Positions 44,541 through 52,975 of a stretch of 64,000 nucleotides of DNA are shown piece after piece. Under the pieces are notes generated by a model. The model did not search any database, had not been told where the DNA came from, and saw nothing but the letters and a program-made list of their open reading frames with translations. The stretch is taken from the NCBI RefSeq assembly GCF_014190805.1, contig NZ_JACHVQ010000002.1:124001-188000 (forward strand), read 5' to 3'. Each line of letters begins with the position of its first letter. Position 1 is the stretch's first letter. Source of the DNA: Flexivirga oryzae. Lineage in GTDB: Bacteria; Actinomycetota; Actinomycetes; Actinomycetales; Dermatophilaceae. Made by a program: the position numbers and the translations under genes.

Positions 44541-47500
44541 GTGAAACGCATGCGTACTCCAGGGGACTGCGCCCGTCTTCGGGCCCTGGGTCATGTAGAG
44601 CTCCTCAAGGGATCCACACCGTTACCGCTGAGTCAGTTGGAGCGGTCGTTGCTCGCCCGGGTCGCCCTGTGCCCGCCCGGCGGCTCGGCCACGACCGACT
44701 CGCTGGTGCCGTGGATCTGGGGAGACGACCCACCGTCGTCCGCGCGCAACCGCGTGCAGGCGCTCGTGTCCGGCCTGCGCCGCAAGGGTGGCGGGCTGTC
44801 GTTGATCGAGACCACCAAGACCGGGTACCGCCTCGCCGACTGTGTGGGATCGGACTACGCCGAATGGCGGGCCCTGGTCGACGCCGAGGCGTCCGGTGCG
44901 GACCGCTGGGTCGCGCTGAGCACCGCCACCGATCTCTTCGACGGGCCGGCGCTGCTCAACATCCCCGTCACCGAGGACGTGCACCTCGCCCAGGAGACTC
45001 TGGCCGGTGAGCGGCTCGCGGCGCTGGAGGAGTGCAACGAACTCGCCCTCCAACTCGGCGAATTCCGTGGTTTGGCAACCCGGTTGACGTCTCTCGTGCA
45101 GGACCAGCCGTTCCATGAGACGTTCGCGGCGCAGCTGATGCGGGTGCTCGCGGCGACCGGCCGTCAGGAGGAGGCGCTGCGGGTCTACCGCGACATCTAC
45201 CGCAGGCTGGACGACGAGTTGGGGGTGCAGCCCTCGGAGGTGCTGCGGGCAGCGCACGAGCAGGTGCTCAACGGCCCCGTCACCGCGCCGGCCCGCCCGG
45301 CGGCACCAGCCACCCCACCGCCTGCCGCCGCACCCGAGGCCGAGCCGGCACCGGCTGACACGGCGGCCGCGCCCACCGGCTCCGCCGGGGTCTCCCAGCT
45401 CCCGGTGCCGCGCACCCTCCCCCGCGACCCGTCGCACTTCGTCGGACGCGACGCCGAGACCAATCAGATCCGGCTGGCCGCCGCGAGCGCCACCGACGAG
45501 GCGGTCGTGGTCGCGGTCACCGGGCTGACCGGGGTCGGCAAGACCGCGCTCGCGATCCGCGCGGCGCGCCAGGTGCAGGAGCGTTTCCCGGACGGCACCT
45601 TGTATGCCGATCTGGGCAGCAACGGGACCCTCGACACGGCCAACATCCTCGGGTCCTTCCTGCGGCTGCTCGGTGTGCGTACCCGTGCGATCCCGGAGGA
45701 CGCGGCCGCCCGCACCGGCCTGTTCCGGTCCATCCTGGAGACCCGCCGGGTCCTCACCGTGATCGACAACCTGCCCGTCGTCACCCCGGACGTCGCCGAG
45801 TCGTTGGAGCAGGTCCTGCCCGCGTCCGCCGGCTCCCTTGCGATCGTCACCGCTCGCGGGATGGACCCGGAGGTGGCCGACTGGACGTCGATCCGGTTGC
45901 GGTCGTTGCAGATCGACGACGCCCGCACCCTGCTCGCCGCGCTCATCGGCGAGGAGCGCGTCGCCGCGGATCCCGACGGCGCCACCGCGTTGCTCAACGC
46001 GACCGGGCGACTGCCCCTCGCCATCCGGCTGGTCGCCGGCCGGCTGTCCCACCGCCCGGATCGTCGCTTCGCCCCGATGGCCGAGCGGTTGTGCTCCAAC
46101 TCCGGCGGTCGCGACGCCCTCGACGGCCTGCGCAAGAGCGTCCAGCTGGTGTGGGAGCGGCTCACCGAGGACGACCAGCATGCGATCGCGCTGCTCGCGC
46201 ACCTGCCGCTCACAGGGGTGAGCGGCTGGATGCCGGGCGCCATACTCCACGACGAGGACGCCGGCGACGACCTCGTCGAGATGCTGCTCGCGACCAACCT
46301 GGTGGAGCCGGTCGAACGCGACAACGAATGCACGATCTACCGGCTGCACGACCTGGTCGCGCAGTTCGCCCGCACCCACCATCCGATCGACGACGCCGAA
46401 ACTGCTGCTGCGACAAAGGATCTGGGTCGCGAGCTGCTCCGGCGCGCCTGCAGCTTCCACGACTCCTTCCATCGGCGCTTCGTGCCCGCGCCACCGCCGA
46501 TGCCCGACGACGATGCCGCGCCGCTGCCCACCGCCGACGTCGCGGTCACCAGGGCCTTCTTCCGCGCCGACGGTAGGGCCATGCTAGCCGTCGCCGAGGC
46601 GGTGCTCGACTCCACGCCCGAGCTGTCCTGGCGGCTGCTCGTGGCAGCGGCCAATGCGCAGCACACGTTCGCCGGGCACAGCGGGTGGCTCGACGTCGCG
46701 TCGCAGGTGCGCACGCAGCTGGACTCGGCCTCCACCGACCAGCAGCTCGGCCGTGCCCTGCTCCAGCTCGCCGAGGCCTGGCACCGCCAGGACCTGCGGT
46801 CCCAGTCGCGTGAAGCGCTCAGGGCGGCCGGCAGTGCGCGAAAAGCGTTGACGCTGTTGGGCGCCAACCACGCGGCGGCCGCCGCCGACATCGTCACCGC
46901 GCAGGCCGCGCTGTCGCTGGGCAGGCGCTCCCTGGTGGAGGCCGCGCTGGAACGCGCCGAAGGACTGCTGCACGACGCCGCCGACCCGACGTATGCCGGC
47001 TGGGCGAGCACCGTGCGCGGTGTCATGCTCAACGACTACGACGAACTCGGCTCAGCCGAACACGAACTGATGCGCACCCGTGAGTTGCTCGCCGACGGCG
47101 GCGACCGGATCGCCTACGCGACGGCGACGATCGAACTGGCGCGGGTCACCTGGCGCCAGCACCACCTCGGCTCGGTCAACGTGCTGCTCACCGAGGTGAT
47201 CACGCTGCTGCAGGAGCTGGACGAGCAACACCTGCTGTCCTACGCCCTCGACGCCCGCTCCGAGATGAGCTATCAGCTGGGACGGGACGAGGACGCGTTG
47301 CACGAGGCCGAGGTCGTATGGCGCCGCGCCTCCGACGCGCAGGACCTCTTCCTGGCCGCGCGAGCCCGCCGTACCAAGGCCCGCGCTCTCGCGGCACTCG
47401 GCCGTCTCGCGGAGGCGGAACAGGAGCTGCGCGAGAGCATCGAGGAGTGCACGGCGCTCGACCGGCCACTCAGCGTCGCCGCCGCGATGCACGACCTGTC

Positions 47501-47657
47501 GGTGGTGCTGTCCAAACAGGGCGAGCACGCCGCCGCCGCCGAGTTCCGCCGCCAGGAGCGGGCCGCGCGCGCCTCCGCCGACCTCGCCGCCCGGGAGGAG
47601 TTCACCGAGGCGTTCGGCCGGGAGCTGGACGACACCGCCGACCCGGCGACCGTCTGA
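44541..47657 (+). CDS. AfsR/SARP-like STAND transcriptional regulator (wHTH-BTAD-NB-ARC-TPR)
   Basis: 1038 aa. Start GTG 44541 or ATG 44550. Order: OmpR-type winged helix (about 12-98, NRVQALVSGLRRKGGGLSLIETTKTGYRL), bacterial transcriptional activator domain (about 105-250, EEALRVYRDIYRRLDDELGVQPS), Pro/Ala linker (250-295), NB-ARC with Walker A GLTGVGKTALAI (about 325-336) and GRLPLAIRLVAGRL, then helical TPR-like repeats (about 640-1010). Family members (AfsR, SARP) activate secondary-metabolite and developmental genes after a nucleotide switch. No biosynthetic cluster is next to it, so its target is unknown. Confidence 0.85.
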   Translation: MKRMRTPGDCARLRALGHVELLKGSTPLPLSQLERSLLARVALCPPGGSATTDSLVPWIWGDDPPSSARNRVQALVSGLRRKGGGLSLIETTKTGYRLADCVGSDYAEWRALVDAEASGADRWVALSTATDLFDGPALLNIPVTEDVHLAQETLAGERLAALEECNELALQLGEFRGLATRLTSLVQDQPFHETFAAQLMRVLAATGRQEEALRVYRDIYRRLDDELGVQPSEVLRAAHEQVLNGPVTAPARPAAPATPPPAAAPEAEPAPADTAAAPTGSAGVSQLPVPRTLPRDPSHFVGRDAETNQIRLAAASATDEAVVVAVTGLTGVGKTALAIRAARQVQERFPDGTLYADLGSNGTLDTANILGSFLRLLGVRTRAIPEDAAARTGLFRSILETRRVLTVIDNLPVVTPDVAESLEQVLPASAGSLAIVTARGMDPEVADWTSIRLRSLQIDDARTLLAALIGEERVAADPDGATALLNATGRLPLAIRLVAGRLSHRPDRRFAPMAERLCSNSGGRDALDGLRKSVQLVWERLTEDDQHAIALLAHLPLTGVSGWMPGAILHDEDAGDDLVEMLLATNLVEPVERDNECTIYRLHDLVAQFARTHHPIDDAETAAATKDLGRELLRRACSFHDSFHRRFVPAPPPMPDDDAAPLPTADVAVTRAFFRADGRAMLAVAEAVLDSTPELSWRLLVAAANAQHTFAGHSGWLDVASQVRTQLDSASTDQQLGRALLQLAEAWHRQDLRSQSREALRAAGSARKALTLLGANHAAAAADIVTAQAALSLGRRSLVEAALERAEGLLHDAADPTYAGWASTVRGVMLNDYDELGSAEHELMRTRELLADGGDRIAYATATIELARVTWRQHHLGSVNVLLTEVITLLQELDEQHLLSYALDARSEMSYQLGRDEDALHEAEVVWRRASDAQDLFLAARARRTKARALAALGRLAEAEQELRESIEECTALDRPLSVAAAMHDLSVVLSKQGEHAAAAEFRRQERAARASADLAAREEFTEAFGRELDDTADPATV

Positions 47658-47671
47658 CGCACACACAGGTG

Positions 47672-47709
47672 CGGGTGGGCGCGGCCACTGCGAGGACCAC
47701 GCCCACCCG
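47672..47709. terminator. Hairpin after the AfsR-like gene
   Basis: CGGGTGGGCG (47672-47681) and CGCCCACCCG (47700-47709) are exact complements, 18-base loop. Located 15 bp after the regulator stop in a convergent gap. Confidence 0.6.
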
Positions 47710-47787
47710 GGCTCTGATGTTTCGGCGCTGCGCTCCTTCCGGTCTGCAGAGAGTGCGGTATGGCGCACCTTCTGCGGACCACCAGCG

Positions 47788-48618
47788 CTAGGACGCCAAC
47801 TTGTTGTAGTGGAACGGTTTGAACGTGCCGTAGCCGGAGAAGTAGGGATACGGGTCGACCCGGTGGACCGCGCCCTTGCTCCCGCTCTCTTCGTAGGCCC
47901 AGTAGGACGTGTGCGCCGAGTTGGCCCACTTCTCGAAGATCACGACGTGCCCCTGGCTGCCGGGGTTGGAGTTGAGCAGCACGTCGCCCTTCTTCAGCGC
48001 GGATTTGCTGATGTACTTGCCGTACTTCGGCATACCGGCGGTGGTGGTGCCGGGTTTGGCCAGTCCCCACGCCATCGACACGAATCCGGAGCAGTCCTCG
48101 CGGTAGCCCTGGTAGAGGTGCGTCTGGCTGTACGGCACGCCGGCGTCCACCCAGACCTTCGCCCGTGCGATGACCGTGCTGCCGCTGACCGTGCCGGACA
48201 GCGCGCCGATGTGGTGGGAGGCGTCGTTGTTCTTCAGCGTCGAGTTCAGATTGGCCTTGGCACCGGCCGCGATCTTCTGCGACGCGCCACCGTAGTTGCT
48301 GTTGTAGTAGACGTACACCGGCTTCGACGTACGGTTCCACACCGACGCAGCGTTGTTCTTGATGCACAACCCCTTGCCGTTGCCCGAACCCTTGAAGACG
48401 TAACAGGTCGCCTTGTCCGTCCCGTAGTCGCCGACCGACGTCGTGAAGTCCGACACCGACCCGGCCTCACCCGAGTTGTAGTAATAACAGAACTCACCCG
48501 ATTCACACACCCCGTTGCGCGCCGTCGCCGCATGCGCCGGGACTGCCAGCGCCACGGTTCCGCCGAGTGCGATGGTGCTACCCGCCAGGGCCACCATGGC
48601 CTTCTTCCGGAAAGTCAT
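47788..48618 (-). CDS. Secreted I36-like module fused to NlpC/P60-type hydrolase (copy A)
   Basis: 276 aa. Signal peptide 1-31. Residues 32-140 resemble peptidase-inhibitor family I36/SMPI: four Cys in CESGEFC and CYVFKG..LC, with YYYNSGEAGS and KPVYVYYNSNYGG. Residues 150-276 look like an NlpC/P60-type Cys hydrolase: DCSGFVSMAWGL (Cys near 187) and GHVVIFEKW (His). The first domain is nearly identical to that of the next gene, while the second is not. Possible role: wall hydrolase or toxin-like enzyme with an inhibitor or binding head. Confidence 0.75.
   Translation of the reverse strand: MTFRKKAMVALAGSTIALGGTVALAVPAHAATARNGVCESGEFCYYYNSGEAGSVSDFTTSVGDYGTDKATCYVFKGSGNGKGLCIKNNAASVWNRTSKPVYVYYNSNYGGASQKIAAGAKANLNSTLKNNDASHHIGALSGTVSGSTVIARAKVWVDAGVPYSQTHLYQGYREDCSGFVSMAWGLAKPGTTTAGMPKYGKYISKSALKKGDVLLNSNPGSQGHVVIFEKWANSAHTSYWAYEESGSKGAVHRVDPYPYFSGYGTFKPFHYNKLAS
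48203..48540. repeat. 338-bp near-identical duplication, copy A
   Basis: Matches 49086-49423 with only about 4 mismatches (three near 48425-48432, one near 48512), roughly 99% identity. It covers exactly the I36-like module plus the last signal-peptide residues. Confidence 0.9.
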
Positions 48619-48652
48619 TGCCTAACCTCGCTTCCTGGTTCGGTGGCCGCTG

Positions 48653-49516
48653 TCAGTGGTTGAACCAGGGCTGCGTCCAGCCGAGGTAGGTCTCGCCGAA
48701 GCTCGACTCGATGGTGGCGATGGTCGTCTTGTTGTAGTGACCCGCCTGGTAACGGCCGTTGGCGCCCACATCCGTCGAGGCGAACTGGCCGCCGCCGAGG
48801 GACAGCATGACGTGGCCGGCACCGGACGAACCGCCCTTGAAGAACGCCAGGCCACCCGCCGGCACGCTGCGGCTGCCCGCGTGCTTGTCGGCCGCCGGCA
48901 CCTGGGTCCAATGGACGTAGGCGGTGCTCGATCCGCTGCTGGACCAGCCGTAGGCCAGACCGACGACGTGGTCGCACATCCCGGTGCCGAGCGAGGTGCT
49001 GCCCAGGTGGTTCTTCGCCCACGTCACGGCCTGCGCGCACGTGTGCGGGTTGCCGAAGCTGTTCTTGCAGCTACCGGTGCTGATGGCGCCGATGTGGTGG
49101 GAGGCGTCGTTGTTCTTCAGCGTCGAGTTCAGATTGGCCTTGGCACCGGCCGCGATCTTCTGCGACGCGCCACCGTAGTTGCTGTTGTAGTAGACGTACA
49201 CCGGCTTCGACGTACGGTTCCACACCGACGCAGCGTTGTTCTTGATGCACAACCCCTTGCCGTTGCCCGAACCCTTGAAGACGTAACAGGTCGCCTTGTC
49301 CGTCCCGTAATTGCCCACCGACGTCGTGAAGTCCGACACCGACCCGGCCTCACCCGAGTTGTAGTAATAACAGAACTCACCCGACTCACACACCCCGTTG
49401 CGCGCCGTCGCCGCATGCGCCGGCGCGGACGCCATACCCATCCCCACCCCGGCGAGAAGTGCCGAGGCACCGAGGACTGCTGCTGCGCTCTTGAGGCCTG
49501 AACGTGTCGTGACCAT
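48653..49516 (-). CDS. Secreted I36-like module fused to a different Cys-hydrolase-like domain (copy B)
   Basis: 287 aa, ATG with AGGGAGAG upstream. Signal peptide 1-35, then the same I36-like module (36-145) as copy A with one residue change (DYG to NYG). The C-terminal domain (150-287) differs: CAQAVTWAKNHLGSTSLGTGMCDHVVGLAYGW and GHVMLSLGGGQFASTDVG, a CHAP/NlpC-like arrangement of Cys and His. Ends TYLGWTQPWF. Lies 34 bp upstream of copy A on the same strand. Substrate unknown; a wall peptide is likely. Confidence 0.75.
   Translation of the reverse strand: MVTTRSGLKSAAAVLGASALLAGVGMGMASAPAHAATARNGVCESGEFCYYYNSGEAGSVSDFTTSVGNYGTDKATCYVFKGSGNGKGLCIKNNAASVWNRTSKPVYVYYNSNYGGASQKIAAGAKANLNSTLKNNDASHHIGAISTGSCKNSFGNPHTCAQAVTWAKNHLGSTSLGTGMCDHVVGLAYGWSSSGSSTAYVHWTQVPAADKHAGSRSVPAGGLAFFKGGSSGAGHVMLSLGGGQFASTDVGANGRYQAGHYNKTTIATIESSFGETYLGWTQPWFNH
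49086..49423. repeat. 338-bp near-identical duplication, copy B
   Basis: Partner of 48203-48540 at an offset of 883 bp. Sharp borders at the domain edges, with unrelated sequence on both sides. Confidence 0.9.
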
Positions 49517-49688
49517 GACCGAACTCTCCCTGGAAAGTGTTGTTCTGGAACGACACCCACGATTGCGAGGGGCACTGCGAAAGTGCTGCGGCCGATTCGC
49601 AGCGCCGCTGCGCAGCGATCGCAGCGCACGCGTCGTGTTCGCCGATCGTCCAGCGGATCCCGGTCGCCACGAGTGCGGCGACGTGGTC

Positions 49689-50864
49689 TCAGGAGTTGGC
49701 CAGCCCCGAGGTCGCGAGGTAGAGCGTGCCGGTGCCGCGAACGGTGGCGGCGCCGTCGGACGCGCCGAGGAAACACGACTCGCCGGGCATCAGCTCGAGC
49801 GCCTCGGCGCCGCACGTGAGTGTGACAGAACCGTGCAGCGCCAACGCGATTCGCGGCCGGTCGGCGGCCGGGAGTGTCACCGGGTCTGGCGCGGGCTCGA
49901 CGACGTGCAGTTGGAAGTGCGGGACCTCCGCGGGGAACGAGTGGATCCGTCCCGGCGTCGGCCGCTCGGGCACCATCGCCCGGTCGGAGTCGACGATGCG
50001 CAACAACTCGTCGATGTTGAGCGGCTTCGGGGTGAGCCCGGCCCGGACGATGTTGTCGGAGTTGGCGAGCAACTCGACACAGGTGCCGTGGACGTACGCG
50101 TGCAGCACGCCCGGCGGCACGAAGATGTAGTCGCCCGGCTCCAGCACGCGGTGCACCATCAGCAGCAGCACGACCAGGCCGATGTCTCCGGGGAACTGCC
50201 GGGCGATCCGCAGTACGGCGTCGAACGATTCGGCGTCGGCCCCGGAGAGCCGGGCGCTGCAGGCGGCGACGACCTCGTCGACCAGCGTGCGCTGTCGCTC
50301 GCCGTCCGCACGGAGTATGTCGGTCAGCAGCGTCGCGACCGGGTCCTCCCGCAGCTCCACCGCGTCGAGCAGCTGCGCCAGGGACGGGACCTCGAGATGT
50401 TTCACGACGCGCCGGATGTCGTCATACGGACGCAGCCCGGCGAAGATCTCGAACGACGTAACCGCAAGCAGCGCTTCGGGTTTCGGCCATCGGTCGACGT
50501 AGGTGCCGGGCGCCGCGGCGAGCGCCTGCTCGGCGTCGGGGTGTGCCTGGATGGACAGCGCGGTCTGCGGCGCGAGGATCTTCAGCAGGAAGGGGAACCG
50601 CCCGTCGAAGTGGCGGGCGACCCGCGGCCCGAGCGCCTGCACCGGGTCTCGTGCGACGAGTTGGTCGAGGGTGACCTCGCCGATCCCGGAGGGTGCGGCT
50701 TCGTGCGCACCCATCCACAGCTCGGCCTCCGGCTCCGCCGTGGGTGCTGGACGTCCGGTGAGCTCGGCGAGCACGGTGTGCGAACCCCAGGCGTACGCCT
50801 TCACCTGCGGGCGCAGCTTGCCGAGCACCGGCAGCTGCCGGCGGACTGTCTCCCCCTCGATCAC
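49689..50864 (-). CDS. manA: Mannose-6-phosphate isomerase, class I
   Basis: 391 aa; GTG at 50864 with GGAG upstream. Zinc ligands in SIQAHPD (Gln, His), KPEALLAV (Glu) and PPGVLHAY (His). Converts fructose-6-P and mannose-6-P, feeding mannan/glycolipid synthesis. N-terminal QVKAYAWGSHTVLAELTG is typical. Followed downstream by a 172-bp gap before copy B of the hydrolase pair, in which I see only GCAGCG-type short repeats. Confidence 0.92.
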   Translation of the reverse strand: MIEGETVRRQLPVLGKLRPQVKAYAWGSHTVLAELTGRPAPTAEPEAELWMGAHEAAPSGIGEVTLDQLVARDPVQALGPRVARHFDGRFPFLLKILAPQTALSIQAHPDAEQALAAAPGTYVDRWPKPEALLAVTSFEIFAGLRPYDDIRRVVKHLEVPSLAQLLDAVELREDPVATLLTDILRADGERQRTLVDEVVAACSARLSGADAESFDAVLRIARQFPGDIGLVVLLLMVHRVLEPGDYIFVPPGVLHAYVHGTCVELLANSDNIVRAGLTPKPLNIDELLRIVDSDRAMVPERPTPGRIHSFPAEVPHFQLHVVEPAPDPVTLPAADRPRIALALHGSVTLTCGAEALELMPGESCFLGASDGAATVRGTGTLYLATSGLANS

Positions 50865-50880
50865 GGCCGGCGGTCTCCGG

Positions 50881-51207
50881 TCACCACGGCCCGTAGGGGC
50901 CACTGTTGTTGCGCCGGGCGCGGCCGGTCACCTGCTGCAGCGCGGGCCGCACGTCGGCCAGGTAGACGCCGGCGCCCACGACGGCGATGATCTCGAACAT
51001 GTTGAGCGGTGCGGTGATCGACAACAGGCCGAGCGCGGCGGCGACCCCGGTGATCGCCAGCCAGAGCGACTTGGTGCGCTTGCCGGCCGCAGGGAACGCG
51101 TCCGTCCGCTGACGCAGACAATCGACCAGCGCGAAGAGCTGCATGGCGAAGAGCACCACGCCCAGCACCAGGGCGACGGTCTGCTGCAGGTGGATCAGGT
51201 TTCCCAT
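50881..51207 (-). CDS. DUF2516 small membrane protein
   Basis: 108 aa with three hydrophobic helices (about 7-28, 48-65, 70-90). Matches the DUF2516 pattern: FALVDCLRQRTDAFPAAGKRTK between helices 1 and 2, then KSLWLAITGVAAALG. Function unknown. Lies 16 bp upstream of manA on the same strand. Confidence 0.82.
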   Translation of the reverse strand: MGNLIHLQQTVALVLGVVLFAMQLFALVDCLRQRTDAFPAAGKRTKSLWLAITGVAAALGLLSITAPLNMFEIIAVVGAGVYLADVRPALQQVTGRARRNNSGPYGPW

Positions 51208-51247
51208 GAGGAAAGCCTAACCCGGCAGCCGACCGCCGCTCTCGGGA

Positions 51248-52222
51248 TCACGGTATGACGGCCGTGATCGCACCCACCGGTTCGCCGTGCCCGAGCACGT
51301 CCGCATGGCCGAGTTCGTCGACCGCGGGGCCGCTCACCCCGGCACGACGCAGCAGCTCCGCCATGACGACCGGCCGGGCGCGTTGCCCGCCGTCGGCGAT
51401 CTTGACCACGAGACCGCGGCCGTCGGCCAGGCCCACGGCATACACGGCCTCGGCACCGTCCTTGGCGATCAGCCCGTCGACGCCCTGGATCAGTTTGGTG
51501 ACGTCGCGTCGCGTGCCGCCGAGGTATTCGGGGGCGGTGCGGATGCCGTCACGAACCGTCGCCTCGTGGGTGCCGGCCCGGGCGGAGGCGACGGCGCCGA
51601 ACGCGCGTGCCAGCCCGACCGGCGAGATCGCCATGACGGGCGCGCCGCAGCCGTCGACGGCGATCGAGGCGATCTCCTCGTGCGCGAGTTCACTGATGGT
51701 GGCTGCCATCGCCTGTTGCAGCGGGTGCTGCGGGTCGCGGTAGGTCGCGGTGTCCCAGCCGTTCGCGACACAGGTCGCGAGCATGGCGGCATGCTTGCCG
51801 GAGCAGTTCTGGGTGATGGAGGTGGCGTCGTGCCCGTCGCGCAGCCACTGGACGCACGCCTGCTCGTCATACGGCAGGTCGGGGGTGTTCTGCAGGTCGG
51901 CCTCGGTGAGCCCGGCGCCGGCCAGGATCGCGCGGACACCGTCGAGGTGGAACTGTTCGCCGGAGTGGCTCGCGCTCGCGAGCGCGACCAGCCTGGGCTC
52001 GCCGAGTTGCAGCCCGCTGCGCAGCATCGCGAGGGTCTGCAGCGGCTTGTTGGACGAACGCGGGAAGCACGGCGCGGTCGGGTCGCCGAGCGCGAAGTCG
52101 ACCTCGCCGTCCGGCGTGGTGATCACCGCGACGCCGCGGTGCACCGACTCGATGAAGCCGCCGCGGTCCACGTGGGCGAGGACGGGCGCGTCGGAAAGTG
52201 CGCTGAGGGAAGAGGTAGCCAC
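51248..52222 (-). CDS. L-asparaginase II-family protein
   Basis: 324 aa from GTG 52222; a much longer open frame upstream is only the translated 51-bp repeat array. Family (PF06089) segments: APVLAHVDRGGFIESVHRG near the start, PRSSNKPLQTLAM (about 67-79), ASHSGEQFH, and NCSGKHAAML (about 145-154). Related to Rhizobium AnsA, an asparaginase unlike the classical type. No signal peptide; cytoplasmic. Weak Shine-Dalgarno; possibly leaderless with TATCGT as -10-like box. Confidence 0.86.
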   Translation of the reverse strand: MATSSLSALSDAPVLAHVDRGGFIESVHRGVAVITTPDGEVDFALGDPTAPCFPRSSNKPLQTLAMLRSGLQLGEPRLVALASASHSGEQFHLDGVRAILAGAGLTEADLQNTPDLPYDEQACVQWLRDGHDATSITQNCSGKHAAMLATCVANGWDTATYRDPQHPLQQAMAATISELAHEEIASIAVDGCGAPVMAISPVGLARAFGAVASARAGTHEATVRDGIRTAPEYLGGTRRDVTKLIQGVDGLIAKDGAEAVYAVGLADGRGLVVKIADGGQRARPVVMAELLRRAGVSGPAVDELGHADVLGHGEPVGAITAVIP

Positions 52223-52320
52223 GAAGCCGACGATAGAGCGGTATGACGCCACCGCGCTCCCCGGGTCGGCTGGCGGGTGGTCCGCGGACCGGCGGGCGCG
52301 GCTTCGCGGGGTCGCCCGGT

Positions 52321-52870
52321 GTACCGGACTCCCCAGTGTCGACATACGCGCGGGTACGGCGTCCCGACCGTACCGGAGTCCCCACTGGGGCGACCTATGA
52401 CCGCGAAACCGGCCACCGGCGTACCGGAGTCCCCACTGGGGCGACCTATGACCGGGAAACCGGCCACCGGAGTACCGGACTCCCCACCGGGGCGACCTAT
52501 GACCGCGAACCCGGCCACCGGCGTACCGGAGTCCCCCCAGTGTCGGCATACGCGCGGGGACGGCGTCCCGACCGTACCGGAGTCCCCACTGGGGCGACCT
52601 TTGACCGCGAACCCGGCCACCGGCGTACCGGAGTCCCCCCAGTGTCGGCATACGCGCGGGGACGGCGCCCCAGACCGTACCGGAGTCCCCCAGTGTCGAC
52701 ATACGCGCGGGTACGGCGCCCCAGACCGCACCGGAGTCCCCACTGGGGCGACCTATGACCGGGAAACCGGCCACCCGCGTACCGGAGTCCCCCTGGGGCG
52801 ACCTATGACCGCGAAACCGGCCACCGGCGTACCGGAGTCCCCCCTGGGGCGACCTATGAGCGGGTATGCC
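52321..52870. repeat. 51-bp tandem repeat array with two alternating unit types
   Basis: About eleven units, each beginning G(T/C)ACCGGA(G/C)TCCCC, start at 52321, 52370, 52421, 52472, 52523, 52574, 52625, 52677, 52728, 52779 and 52829 (49-52 bp). Type A contains TGGGGCGACCTATGACCG and AACCGGCCACC; type B contains AGTGTCG(A/G)CATACGCGCGGG. No stop codons occur in some frames, giving false long ORFs. It fills the 753-bp stretch between the asparaginase start and the HbhA-like gene; no gene is recognised there. Confidence 0.92.
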
Positions 52871-52914
52871 GAGTCCATACACGCCGGAACACGAACAAGC
52901 CCCGAGCACGGGAC

Positions 52915-52952
52915 GGCCCGGCCGCGAACCTCGAGGAGTTCGCGGCCGGGCC
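52915..52952. terminator. Strong hairpin downstream of the HbhA-like gene
   Basis: GGCCCGGCCGCGAAC (52915-52929) and GTTCGCGGCCGGGCC (52938-52952) are exact complements, loop 8; outer CACGG/CCGTG can extend it. It begins 24 bp after the stop on the minus strand. Confidence 0.75.
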
Positions 52953-52975
52953 GGGCCGTGTTTCGGTGATGCAGA

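Noticed and set aside
44193..44594. Small frames with GVPWCRRSVVGDG repeats
   Set aside because: They are translations of the 52-bp repeat, not genes.
52321..52870. Possible CRISPR array
   Set aside because: Units are near-identical over their whole length with no unique spacers, and no cas genes are nearby. It is a tandem repeat.
51248..52909. 553-aa asparaginase-like frame
   Set aside because: The first ~229 residues are translated 51-bp repeats; the family domain begins at the GTG at 52222.
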